Positions 9,208 through 17,689 of a stretch of DNA of 64,000 nucleotides are shown here, in pieces. Each line of letters starts with the position of its first letter. The stretch's first letter is position 1. The stretch covers positions 1,263,501 to 1,327,500 of the forward strand of contig NZ_CP043639.1 in NCBI RefSeq assembly GCF_014217605.1, given 5' to 3'. The DNA comes from Sphingomonas sp. NBWT7. GTDB lineage: Bacteria > Pseudomonadota > Alphaproteobacteria > Sphingomonadales > Sphingomonadaceae. The notes under the pieces were generated by a model, which was not told where the DNA came from, made no database searches, and was given only the letters and a program-made list of their open reading frames with translations. The position numbers were made by a program, and so were the translations under genes.

Positions 9208-9549
9208 TCAGGCCTTCGGCGTGCTCAGATGCGCGCTGAGGTGCTTGTTCATCTCGAACATGCTGACCGACTTCTTGCCGAAGATCTTCGCCAGCTTGTC
9301 GTCGCCGTTGATCTGCCGCCGATCCTTGGCATCCTGCAGGTCGTGCTTCTTGATATAGTCCCACACCTTTTTCACGACTTCGCTGCGCGGAAGATCGCCC
9401 TTGCCGACGATCTCGGCGAGATCGGCGGAGGGCGTGACCGGCGCGGTGATCCCGCCGCGCGCGCCGCCAGCGGACTTGCCGGTTGCCTTGACCTTCTTTT
9501 CCGCCGCCGCGGTCTCGTCCTTGCCGCGCTTCTCTGCCGAACGTGCCAT
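9208..9549 (-). CDS. SWIB/MDM2 domain protein
   Basis: A 113-residue basic protein. The first 45 residues are Lys/Ala/Glu-rich and probably flexible; the rest is a SWIB domain, with PRSEVVKKVWDYIKKHDLQD, KDRRQINGDDKLAKIFGKKSVSMFEMNKHLSAHL. Bacterial SWIB proteins are found in alphaproteobacteria, chlamydiae and others and are thought to act on chromatin or DNA topology, but their role is not settled. The start ATG 9549 follows a GGAGAGA site. It converges with the monooxygenase gene. Domain assignment is strong, function is not. Confidence 0.88.
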   Translation of the reverse strand: MARSAEKRGKDETAAAEKKVKATGKSAGGARGGITAPVTPSADLAEIVGKGDLPRSEVVKKVWDYIKKHDLQDAKDRRQINGDDKLAKIFGKKSVSMFEMNKHLSAHLSTPKA

Positions 9550-9751
9550 TTTTCTCTCCGGTCCTGCCCGCCCGATTCCGGGCGCAGCGAGTGGTGGGCG
9601 CGATTGTGTCGTATGAAAAGCGAAACATCGCAAGGCGCAACGCATTGGCTCGTCCGCCAAACACGCGGCAGACGCCGCCGTTGCGGTTCTGTCACTGGGC
9701 CCAGATGACGCACGGGCGGTCGGCGGCTTGCAGTTCGCGCGCCCGGCGCTA

Positions 9752-9985
9752 GGACGGTGCCGCGCCGTTCGACGGCGCATCAAGGCGTGCCGGTACCGGG
9801 AACGCAGTGCGCATGCCTCGGCATGCAATTCTGCGGCTGACCCTGCAACTGTGAGCGGCGAGTGCGATGTGCAGGCGGGATGGCATCACTCCGCAGTCAC
9901 TGGATCGATCGGTTCACCCGAACCGGTCGTCTGGGAAGGCGCAGATCGCGCGGTGATCCGCGAGCCAGGAGACCGCCCGGCGCGC
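9752..9985 (+). promoter_or_regulatory. Cobalamin (B12) riboswitch
   Basis: The leader carries the conserved marks of a cobalamin riboswitch in order: GGTGC near 9756, a GGGAACGCAGTG segment near 9800, GACCCTGCAACTGTGAGCGG near 9840-9860, a stem capped by GGTTCACCCGAACC, CTGGGAAGGC at 9931-9940 and the B12 box GAGCCAGGAGACCGCCC at 9962-9978. The first downstream start is at 10163. Binding of adenosyl- or related cobalamin is expected to lower expression of the two downstream genes. Boundaries are approximate because I cannot fold it here. Confidence 0.85.
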
Positions 9986-10162
9986 GTCGCTCTTGTTCGG
10001 TTCATGGGATTGGGCGGGCGCGAAGCTCTTCGACTGAGCGACGAATATGCGGCCGGGGCCGCACCGGTGACCGTTAGCGGCGCGAACGCGCGCGCCGCTT
10101 CGATCGTCCGGCCGTTCGCGCGGACGCCCCGGCATGGTCGCTCGACGCGTGGAGCCTGCCTG

Positions 10163-10705
10163 ATGACCCTCCCCCGTACCTCCGATGCCGGCATCGCCTG
10201 GCCCCTAGCGCTTGCCGCTGCCGCCGTGCTCGGCACGCTGGCGATCGCCTGCATGATGCCGTTCGTCGCGCTTGCGGTCGCGGCCGCCCTGTCGATGTCG
10301 CGCGCGCGCGCGGCGGTGACGATCTCCGGCATCTGGGCGACCAACCAACTTATCGGCTTCGGACTGCTCAGCTATCCCTTGACCGGCTACGCGCTGTCGT
10401 GGGGCGGCGCGCTGCTTGGCGCCAGCCTCGGTGCGATGCTGCTCGCAGCCCGGCTGTCGCAGAAACCTCGCTCGCATGGCTACGCGCTGCCGCTGGTCTT
10501 CCTCGCCGCCTTCGCCGCCTTCGAAGTCGCCCTATTGGGCTTCGCACTCGTCGTCGGCGGGACCGAGACGTTCACGCCGACGATCGTGCTCCAGCTGCTC
10601 ACCAACGACGTGCTGTGGTTTGCAGGGCTGTTCGCGCTCCACGTCGTGCTCACTCGCGCGGCGCCGCGCGTGTTCGGCCCGGGCCTCGCACTGCGGGCGG
10701 CGTGA
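10163..10705 (+). CDS. Membrane protein under B12 riboswitch, candidate cobalamin transporter
   Basis: A 180-residue integral membrane protein with about six hydrophobic segments (roughly residues 12-30, 33-47, 54-72, 75-93, 108-132, 145-163). The second begins with CMMPF and the third contains WATNQLIGFG. It follows a cobalamin riboswitch by about 180 bp and shares TGATG with the next gene, a BtuF-like protein, so a role in uptake or handling of B12 or a precursor is likely. Its size and topology fit a solitary ECF-type S component such as BtuM, but I cannot establish homology by eye. No ATPase or permease gene is adjacent. Confidence 0.75.
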   Translation: MTLPRTSDAGIAWPLALAAAAVLGTLAIACMMPFVALAVAAALSMSRARAAVTISGIWATNQLIGFGLLSYPLTGYALSWGGALLGASLGAMLLAARLSQKPRSHGYALPLVFLAAFAAFEVALLGFALVVGGTETFTPTIVLQLLTNDVLWFAGLFALHVVLTRAAPRVFGPGLALRAA

Positions 10706-11619
10706 TGGCCGCGCCGCGCGTCGTCTCGCTGCTGCCCAGCGCGACCGAGATCGCGGTCGCCGTCGGCATGGAGCATGAAATCGTCGGACGCTCGCACGAG
10801 TGCGATTTCCCGCCGTTCATCAAGGCGCTGCCGATCTGCACCGCGACCAAGCTCGAAAAGGGTCTGACGTCGCTGCAGATCGACGATTGCGTGCAGGAAA
10901 TCGTGCGCCAGGGCCTGTCGGTCTACGAAGTCGACGCCGCGCTGCTGAAATCGCTGCGCCCCGACGTCATCCTGACACAGTCGCAATGCGCCGTTTGCGC
11001 GGTCACGCCGCGCGATCTCGAGGAAGCGCTGTCGTCCTGGATCGGCACGCCGCCGACGCTGCTGTCGCTTGCGCCCGACAATCTCGACGACGTCTGGGGT
11101 GATCTGCGCCGCGTCGGTGAGGCAGTCGGCGCGCCGGCCGCCGCTGAAGCTTCGATCACCGCCCTTCAGGCGCGGCTCGACACGCTGCGCTCGCGGGCGG
11201 CAAAGCGCGCGCATCGCCCGACGATCGCCGCGATCGAGTGGATCGATCCGCTGATGGCGGCGGGAAACTGGGTGCCCCAACTGATTCAGATCGCCGGCGG
11301 GGAGCCGCTGTTTGCGACGCCCGGCCAGCATTCGCCATGGCTCGAATGGGACGCGCTGGTCGCCGCCGATCCCGACATGATCGTGCTGATGCCGTGCGGC
11401 TTCCAGATCCCGCAGACGATGGCCGATCTTGCCCCGCTCACCGCGCGGGACGGGTGGAATCGGCTCGCCGCGGTGCGCGCCGGCCGCGTGTTCGTTGCCG
11501 ACGGCCACCATTTCTTCAATCGCCCCGGCCCGCGGCTCGTCGAATCCGCCGCGATCATCGCCGAGACGATCGATGCCGGACGGGGCGTCGATGCCGGCGC
11601 GGGGTGGCGGAGACTGTGA
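10705..11619 (+). CDS. BtuF-like cobalamin-binding protein without signal peptide
   Basis: A 304-residue protein of the periplasmic-binding-protein type (BtuF/FecB-like). It starts APRVVSLLPSATEIAVAVG and includes TQSQCAVCAV, AIEWIDPLMAAGNWVPQLIQIAGG, PCGF and DGHHFFNRPGPRLVES. Conserved Cys residues lie in the QCAVC segment. No signal peptide or lipobox is present at the ATG that overlaps the preceding stop (TGATG), so a cytoplasmic location is implied unless the start is wrong. The riboswitch upstream supports a cobalamin role. Similar signal-less proteins occur in many bacteria with unclear function. Confidence 0.85.
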   Translation: MAAPRVVSLLPSATEIAVAVGMEHEIVGRSHECDFPPFIKALPICTATKLEKGLTSLQIDDCVQEIVRQGLSVYEVDAALLKSLRPDVILTQSQCAVCAVTPRDLEEALSSWIGTPPTLLSLAPDNLDDVWGDLRRVGEAVGAPAAAEASITALQARLDTLRSRAAKRAHRPTIAAIEWIDPLMAAGNWVPQLIQIAGGEPLFATPGQHSPWLEWDALVAADPDMIVLMPCGFQIPQTMADLAPLTARDGWNRLAAVRAGRVFVADGHHFFNRPGPRLVESAAIIAETIDAGRGVDAGAGWRRL

Positions 11620-11642
11620 CGGCGCGCCCCGCCCCTTAAGCG

Positions 11643-12701
11643 TCACCCGATCAACGCGTCGAGATCGAGCCGATAGAAGCGCGCTGCCGCCCCGGCGAAG
11701 AGTTCGCGTTTCTCCGCCGCGCTCGCGCCCGCCGCGATACGCTTGAACGCGTTCCACAGCGTCGCATAATCCGCGCCCCAGCGATCGACCGGAAAGTTGC
11801 TCTCGAACATCGCGCGTTCGGCACCGAACGCCTCGATGCACGTCTCGACATACGGGCGGAACAGCTCGGCGAGTATGTCGGACGTCGGTCGCGCGTCGGG
11901 TCCGAGATCGCCCAGCGCGCAGAACGGCATCGCCAGCCCACCGAGCTTGACCGTCACATTGGGGCATTGCGCAAGATCGCGGATCGCCGCCGCCCAGCCA
12001 TCGAAGCGCTCGCGCTGCCGCCCGTCGTAGCTGCCGAGCCCGAGCGGCGTGCCGACGTGGTCGAGCACGATCGGCTGGTCCGGGAACGCACGGGCCAGCG
12101 CCGCGACCTCGCCGATCTGCGGCTCGAGCACCCACGCGTCGAACGTCAGGCCAAGCGGCCCAAGCTGGGCGAAGCCGGCGCGGAACGTCGCGTCGGCGTA
12201 GAGCCCGGCCGGCGCATGGCCGAGCGGACCTAGCACCGTCGGATCGGCATCCCACGCACCGATATGGCGTATCCCGCGAAACCGCCCGTTGCCCGCCGCG
12301 ATCTCCGCCTCCAGCACCGCGGTGACGGTGTCGCCAAGCATCAGATCGGCCTGTCCCACGATCCCGGCGCAGGCGCGAAACGGCCCGTAGATCCCGCTCG
12401 CCGACTGCGCCGCGACGCCGTTGACGAACTCCACCTCGCCCACCGGCTTCAGTTCCGCCGGCCCATTGGCGCGATAGAAGGCACCGCATTGCAGGAACAC
12501 GGTGGCGAAGACGTTGTGCCCGCTCGCGCGGCAATCGGCGTAGAGTTCGTCGAATAGATAACGCGGCGACTGGCGCGATATCCGCCCGAACGGATGCGCG
12601 ATCTCGGGCATCCGCGGCAGCATCGGCTGGAAATCCCACAAATGGTGGTGCGGATCGATGATCGGCAGATCCGGCTCGATGATCGGCTCGGCGTCGCGCA
12701 T
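11643..12701 (-). CDS. Amidohydrolase family protein (amidohydrolase 2)
   Basis: A 352-residue TIM-barrel metal-dependent hydrolase. The N-terminal IIDPHHHLWDF provides the first metal ligands; later landmarks are RFRGIRHI, LTFDAWVLEPQ, PIVLDHVGTPLG, VTVKLGGL and RAMFESNFPVDRWG with its C-terminal Asp. The sequence resembles the branch with lactonases and dicarboxylate hydrolases. It converges on the BtuF-like gene 23 bp away and is divergent from the enoyl-CoA hydratase. Substrate not predicted. Confidence 0.85.
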   Translation of the reverse strand: MRDAEPIIEPDLPIIDPHHHLWDFQPMLPRMPEIAHPFGRISRQSPRYLFDELYADCRASGHNVFATVFLQCGAFYRANGPAELKPVGEVEFVNGVAAQSASGIYGPFRACAGIVGQADLMLGDTVTAVLEAEIAAGNGRFRGIRHIGAWDADPTVLGPLGHAPAGLYADATFRAGFAQLGPLGLTFDAWVLEPQIGEVAALARAFPDQPIVLDHVGTPLGLGSYDGRQRERFDGWAAAIRDLAQCPNVTVKLGGLAMPFCALGDLGPDARPTSDILAELFRPYVETCIEAFGAERAMFESNFPVDRWGADYATLWNAFKRIAAGASAAEKRELFAGAAARFYRLDLDALIG

Positions 12702-12839
12702 GCTGCCCTCTCCTTGTCCTGTCGTTGTTTGGCAGCAGCGTGCCGCACACCGTCGGTGAATTCGATGCCCGCTGCTTTACGCTACGTCACTGCCCGGCCA
12801 TACCGGCACAAGAACGACGAACGAGCATGGAGAGTGATG

Positions 12840-13589
12840 ATGGGCGATCTGGTCACCCGCGACGATCGAGACGGCTGGGCGCTACTGACGCTCAACCGCC
12901 CCGACAAGCTCAACGCGCTGACCGTGGGCGTCTTTCGCGAACTTCGCGCGCATGTCGTCGATCTTAAAACCGATAAGTCGGTCGTTTGCGTCGTCCTGCG
13001 CGGGGCGGGCAAATGCTTTTCCGCCGGACACGATCTCGCCGATATCGCGAGCGGCGAGGACGTGCCGTCGCGCGGCTGGCATAGCGAGACGCTGCGGTTC
13101 CTGGAGAAGCTGCCGATGCCGGTGATCGCCGCCGTCCACGGCCACTGCTACACCGGCGCGCTCGAAGTCGCGCTCGCGTGCGACTTCATCGTTGCCGCGG
13201 ACAATGCGCGCTTCGGCGACACGCACGCCAAATGGGCGCTGACCCCGATCTGGGGAATGAGCCAGCGGCTGCCACGACGGGTCGGCGTCGCCACCGCCAA
13301 GCGGCTGATGTTCACTGCCGACATGATCGATGCGGCCGAGGCGCACCGTATTGGGCTCGCCGAGCAGGTCGTCCCGCTCGACCGGTTCGATGACGAGATC
13401 GCCGCGCTCGCCGGCCGCATCGCCGCCAATTCTGCGTTCAGCCACGCTGCCAACAAGCGGCTGCTCGACGTCACCGACGGCCAGGTGCTCGACGCCGGGC
13501 TGCAATATGAGGTGCTCGAGAACGAGGGCGTCGGGCCCGACATGCGCGATCGCATCGCCGCCTTCACCGGCAAGTCGGCGAAGGCCTGA
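12840..13589 (+). CDS. Enoyl-CoA hydratase/isomerase family protein
   Basis: A 249-residue crotonase-fold protein. Diagnostic stretches are LLTLNRPDKLNAL, VVLRGAGKCFSAGHDLADI (first oxyanion-hole region) and VHGHCYTGALEVALACDFIVAAD (second). The second helix region has GHCYTGALEV in place of the common G-x-GxxGGGxEL pattern, so the precise reaction (hydration or isomerisation) is uncertain. The start is ATG 12840 or the adjacent ATG 12837; GGAGAG lies at 12830-12835. It probably acts on acyl-CoA in fatty-acid or aromatic acid breakdown. Confidence 0.87.
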   Translation: MGDLVTRDDRDGWALLTLNRPDKLNALTVGVFRELRAHVVDLKTDKSVVCVVLRGAGKCFSAGHDLADIASGEDVPSRGWHSETLRFLEKLPMPVIAAVHGHCYTGALEVALACDFIVAADNARFGDTHAKWALTPIWGMSQRLPRRVGVATAKRLMFTADMIDAAEAHRIGLAEQVVPLDRFDDEIAALAGRIAANSAFSHAANKRLLDVTDGQVLDAGLQYEVLENEGVGPDMRDRIAAFTGKSAKA

Positions 13590-13710
13590 TCGCTCGCGTT
13601 GCCGGCTTTGTCGCCCGGCGATGGAACGCGGCGTTCACCCGCGCTTTGAACCGGTAACGGCGCGCGGCCGCCTGCCGCGGCGCCTTCTCGGCACAAGGAC
13701 GGCGCGGCAG

Positions 13711-15039
13711 ATGGCAGAACAGGGTGGCGGCCGGGCTGTGCCGAGCGGACGGATGGCACGCTTCGGGCGCTTCGGGCGGCTGGCTGGCGGCGTCGCCGGC
13801 GGCATGCTCGCGGAAGGGACGCGCCGCATTGCCGCCGGCGAGCGTCCGCGCATGGGCGATCTGCTGCTGACGCCGGGCAACGCCGCGCGCGTTGCCGATC
13901 AGCTGGCACATTTGCGCGGCGCGGCGATGAAGCTTGGGCAGATGATCTCGATGGACGCGGGCGACCTGCTCCCGCCCGAACTCACCGCAATTCTCGCCCG
14001 GCTACGCGACAATGCGCACCACATGCCGCCGCCGCAGCTTGATCGCGTGCTGGTGCAGGAATGGGGCCGCGACTGGCGCCGGCGTTTCCGCCACTTCCAG
14101 GCGCATCCGATCGCTGCCGCCTCGATCGGGCAGGTGCATCGCGCGGACCTTCCCGACGGCCGCACGATCGCGATCAAGGTGCAATATCCCGGCGTCGCGG
14201 AGAGCATCGACGCCGACGTCGACAATGTCGCGACGCTGCTGCGCGTGTCGGGCCTGCTCCCGCGCGAGCTCGACGTCGCGACGCTGCTCGTCGAAGCCAA
14301 GCGCCAGCTGCACGAGGAAGCCGATTACCTGCGCGAGCGCGAGATGCTCGAGCGGTATCGCGCGCGGATCGGCGACGATCCCGCCTATGTCGTCCCGGCC
14401 GCCGTTCCCGAACTCAGCACCGCGCGCGTGCTGGCGATGGAGTTCGTCGCCGGCAGCCCGATCGAGACGCTGGAGGACGCTCCGCAGGAAGTGCGCGATC
14501 GCGCCGCCACCGCGCTGGTCACCCTCGTCCTGCGCGAGTTGTTCGGCTGGGGCCTGATGCAGACCGATCCCAATTTCGCCAACTATCGCTGGCAGACGGA
14601 TACGGGCCGCCTCGTCCTGCTCGATTTCGGTGCCGCTCGCCCGGTCCAGCCGCGGACGCAGGCGGGCTATCACCGTCTGCTAATGGCGGGACTCGACGAG
14701 AATGCGGCCGAGATTCGCACCGCGGCGATCGAAGCGGGCTTCCTCGGCGACGCTGCCGCCGATCGCCACGCCGCGATCGTCGCGCGGATGATCGACGTTA
14801 TCGTCGCCGAACTCCACCGTCCCGGCCCGTTCGATTTCGGCGACCGCGCCTTCGTCCAGGTACTGCGCGAGGAGGCCATGGCGATGGCGCAGGATCGCAG
14901 CACCTGGCATCTGCCACCGATCGACACGCTGTTCGTCCAGCGCAAGGTTAGCGGCACTGCGCTGCTGTGCGCGCGGCTGAAGGCCAAGGTCGACCTGCGC
15001 GGCCTGATCGGTGCGCATCGCGACGCGATTTTCGACTGA
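13711..15039 (+). CDS. UbiB/ABC1-family atypical kinase (AarF-like)
   Basis: A 442-residue protein of the ABC1/UbiB/ADCK family, which supports ubiquinone biosynthesis or lipid handling. It shows the family's KxGQ motif (MKLGQMISMD), the Ala-rich loop AAASIGQVH, an invariant Lys in TIAIKVQYPG, HEEADYLRE, and the kinase-like DPNFANYRW and LDFGAARP. The common DPHPGN motif reads DPNFANY here, as in some bacterial branches. ATG 13711 is chosen for its AAGGAC upstream; an earlier ATG at 13621 would add 30 unlikely residues. Coq4 is encoded elsewhere in the window (33265). Confidence 0.88.
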   Translation: MAEQGGGRAVPSGRMARFGRFGRLAGGVAGGMLAEGTRRIAAGERPRMGDLLLTPGNAARVADQLAHLRGAAMKLGQMISMDAGDLLPPELTAILARLRDNAHHMPPPQLDRVLVQEWGRDWRRRFRHFQAHPIAAASIGQVHRADLPDGRTIAIKVQYPGVAESIDADVDNVATLLRVSGLLPRELDVATLLVEAKRQLHEEADYLREREMLERYRARIGDDPAYVVPAAVPELSTARVLAMEFVAGSPIETLEDAPQEVRDRAATALVTLVLRELFGWGLMQTDPNFANYRWQTDTGRLVLLDFGAARPVQPRTQAGYHRLLMAGLDENAAEIRTAAIEAGFLGDAAADRHAAIVARMIDVIVAELHRPGPFDFGDRAFVQVLREEAMAMAQDRSTWHLPPIDTLFVQRKVSGTALLCARLKAKVDLRGLIGAHRDAIFD

Positions 15040-15109
15040 CCGCGCGCGTGTCTCGGAACGCTTGCCCCGGGCGCGCGTCGTCCCGGCTACACCTTCAAAA
15101 GGCAGAACG

Positions 15110-15526
15110 ATGGCGATCTTCAACAAGGACATGGTCGAGCTCGCGACCCGCAACACACTGTGGCAGAAGGAAGTGTATCGCGATCGCAAGGTTCAGATCG
15201 TACTGATGAGTATCCCCGCCGGTGAAGAGATCGGCGCCGAGACGCACCCCGCCGACCAAACGACCTTCATCGTGTCAGGCGAAGCCAAGGTCGTCATCGA
15301 CGGCCACACGACGACAGCGGGGGCGAACCACCTCGTCGTCGTGCCGAAGGGCGCGGAGCACAATATCGTCAACAAGGGCAGCGGTGAGCTGAAACTGTTC
15401 TCGGTCTACGCTCCGCCGGCCGAACCGGAAGGCGCGGCATTCAAGACGAAGGCGGAAGCGGAGGAGGCCGAGAAAGGCGTGATTGCCAAGGCGGCCGACA
15501 AGGTGAAGGAAGCTCTGCGCGACTGA
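15110..15526 (+). CDS. Cupin domain protein
   Basis: A 138-residue single-domain cupin. The barrel is seen in GEEIGAETHPADQTTFIVSGEAKVVIDG (motif 1) and NHLVVVPKGAEHNIVNKG (motif 2), with His residues placed as metal ligands. The last 30 residues are Lys/Glu/Ala-rich and predicted helical. The start ATG 15110 follows an AAAAGG site. Small cupins of this kind often bind a metal or small ligand, but the sequence does not say which. It follows the UbiB-like gene by 70 bp on the same strand. Confidence 0.85.
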   Translation: MAIFNKDMVELATRNTLWQKEVYRDRKVQIVLMSIPAGEEIGAETHPADQTTFIVSGEAKVVIDGHTTTAGANHLVVVPKGAEHNIVNKGSGELKLFSVYAPPAEPEGAAFKTKAEAEEAEKGVIAKAADKVKEALRD

Positions 15527-15641
15527 TCCATTTCGGGTCGGACGCTGCGCCTCTGCTTTCAGTAGGTTGCAGCGTCGACCACGCATCAGGCCAAGCGCTA
15601 GTCGCATTGTCACGGCTTCCCCCCTCCGCTACGTTTCGGCA

Positions 15642-17501
15642 ATGATTGACGGCATGATCCCCTTCCGTGAGGCGGCTCGCCGTCCGGGCGCGAACAGCGC
15701 GGCGACCTGGCCGGCTCGGGGCGAGCCCAACCGCCTCGAGCCTGAATGCTGGCCCGTGCTGCGCCCCAGCTTCACCGTTGCGAAGGGCGCAACCGTGTTC
15801 ACGATGGGCAGCTGCTTCGCACGCAACATCGAGACGCATCTCGACCGGCTCGGCTTCGCCGTCCCCGCCGTCACGCTGACGCGGTCGAACAGCGCGCTGA
15901 CCGCAGCCTACGGCGCGGAGATCTTCAACAAATATACGCCCACCTCGATCGCGCAGGAGCTCGAATGGGCACGTACGATCTATGATCGTGACGACACGCT
16001 GACCGAGCAGGACGTGATGCCCCTGCTGCTGCAACTGGCCGAGGATCGCTACGTCGATCTGCACGCGCGCGCCGATCCCGGCTTTGGCCTGCCGTTCGAC
16101 GAACAGATGGCACGGCGCCGGCTGATCTATTCGTGGCTACGCACCGCGTTCGACTGCGATCTCGCCGTCGTCACGCTCGGGCTGATCGAGACATGGTGGG
16201 ATACACGCGTCGACCAGTCGATCGAGATGCACCCGCGCGTGCTGCGCCATCCGGACGCGAAGCATTTTGGTTTCAAGCCGCTCGATTACGCGCGCGCATT
16301 GTCGGCGACGCGTCAGGCGCTCAGCGTTCTGCTCCGCAATCCGCGTACCAAGGTGCTCATCACCACCTCCCCGGTGCCGCTGGAAACCACCTTTACCACC
16401 GACGACGTCATCGTCGCCAACATGATGTCGAAAAGCGTTCTGCGCGCGGTGGCAGGCACGGTTACGCAGGACAATGATCGCGTCGATTATTTCCCGTCGT
16501 ACGAGAGCGTGATGCTCACCAAACAGGCGTCGGTATGGATGAACGACCTCATCCATATCGAACAGGCGTTCGTGGGCCGCATCATGGCGCGCGTCGTCGA
16601 GGCCTATGTCGTCGACGCGGCGACCAGCCAGTACGAGCAGGCGATGGCGTTCAGCACCGCGGTGATGGGCGGCGCGATCGACGATGCAGCGCCGCTCTAT
16701 CAGGGACTGCGCGATGGCCCCGCCGATCCGACGCTGCACGGATTGCCGCTCGACCTCGCCCATTATGAAATCGCCACCGGGGATACCGAGACCGCACGGA
16801 AGCGCCTGTGCACGCTGCACGGTTCGGGTGCGGAAACGGCAGAGGGATTTCGCTTCGCCTGGCTGCTCCAGTCGGTCGGCGAGGATGCCGCGGCGGAAGA
16901 GCAGCGGGAGCGTGCCTTCGCGCAGATCGCCGGCAATTGGGCGATGCTCGAGGCGGTGATGGTGCAGATGCAGCGTCAGGGCCGCGATGATGAACACCGC
17001 CGCCTGATGCAGAAGGCCGAGACGACCTTCGTCGCCAATCCCGACGTCCTGGCGCGGCTCGCGCTATTCTATCGCGATCGCGGTGAGGAAGCCGAACACC
17101 AGCGGCTGCTGCAGGCCGCGGCGCTGGCCGGCGGGACGCCCGAGCAGATCACCTATTACGCGCAGCAGTTTCTCGGTGCCGGCGATCACGATGCGGCGCA
17201 CGCGATCGTCTCGCTGCTCAAGTCGCCGGAACAATCCCCCGAAGCATCGCGGCAACTCGCCACGATCGCGTCCACTCGGCAGCGCTTCGACGAGGCGGCG
17301 GCGCATCTAAAGCGGCGCCTCGACGTGGCGCCGGACGACGTGATCGCGCTCGGCATGTACGCCGTCGCATTGAGCCAGGCGGGACGCGAGGTCGAGGCGC
17401 TCGTGGCCGGGCGGCGCGCGCTGTCGCTGGATTCCGGCGATTCGCGCATTCCCGATCTTGTCGCGCGGTTGGAAGCGCGCGGCGACGATTTGCGCGCGTG
17501 A
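15642..17501 (+). CDS. GSCFA domain protein with C-terminal TPR-like repeats
   Basis: A 619-residue protein. Residues about 45-330 form a GSCFA domain, named for the literal motif present here as TMGSCFARNIE; this family is related to SGNH-type hydrolases, and TLGLIETWWD and TTSPVPLETTF fit. Residues about 350-610 are helical repeats of TPR character (for example ARKRLCTLHG, FDEAAAHLKRRLDVAPDDVIALGMYAVALSQAGREVEALVAGRRALSL). GSCFA proteins are thought to act on polysaccharide or surface glycans, but no reaction is established. No signal peptide is seen. ATG 15654 is an alternative start. Confidence 0.85.
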   Translation: MIDGMIPFREAARRPGANSAATWPARGEPNRLEPECWPVLRPSFTVAKGATVFTMGSCFARNIETHLDRLGFAVPAVTLTRSNSALTAAYGAEIFNKYTPTSIAQELEWARTIYDRDDTLTEQDVMPLLLQLAEDRYVDLHARADPGFGLPFDEQMARRRLIYSWLRTAFDCDLAVVTLGLIETWWDTRVDQSIEMHPRVLRHPDAKHFGFKPLDYARALSATRQALSVLLRNPRTKVLITTSPVPLETTFTTDDVIVANMMSKSVLRAVAGTVTQDNDRVDYFPSYESVMLTKQASVWMNDLIHIEQAFVGRIMARVVEAYVVDAATSQYEQAMAFSTAVMGGAIDDAAPLYQGLRDGPADPTLHGLPLDLAHYEIATGDTETARKRLCTLHGSGAETAEGFRFAWLLQSVGEDAAAEEQRERAFAQIAGNWAMLEAVMVQMQRQGRDDEHRRLMQKAETTFVANPDVLARLALFYRDRGEEAEHQRLLQAAALAGGTPEQITYYAQQFLGAGDHDAAHAIVSLLKSPEQSPEASRQLATIASTRQRFDEAAAHLKRRLDVAPDDVIALGMYAVALSQAGREVEALVAGRRALSLDSGDSRIPDLVARLEARGDDLRA

Positions 17502-17618
17502 CGCGCACCGATCGAATATCGGCCAGGAACGACGGTTGGATTATGGTTTTAATATATGCGCTTGCCCGCCGATCATCATTGCATCTCCGCATAGCAACAA
17601 AACGATATGAACAATGCG

Positions 17619-17637
17619 ATTGCGAACGACTTGCAAT
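17619..17637. promoter_or_regulatory. Possible Fur-type operator
   Basis: A 19-bp imperfect palindrome, ATTGCGAACGACTTGCAAT, with matching ATTGC/GCAAT arms. It lies about 50 bp before the start of the siderophore receptor gene in an AT-richer leader. Its form resembles iron-responsive Fur boxes described in alphaproteobacteria. Functional assignment is inference. Confidence 0.4.
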
Positions 17638-17689
17638 AGCACCGATGCCTGGCTAGTCCGCGTCTCGACCCTTGGGGGGAGTAGAGACG

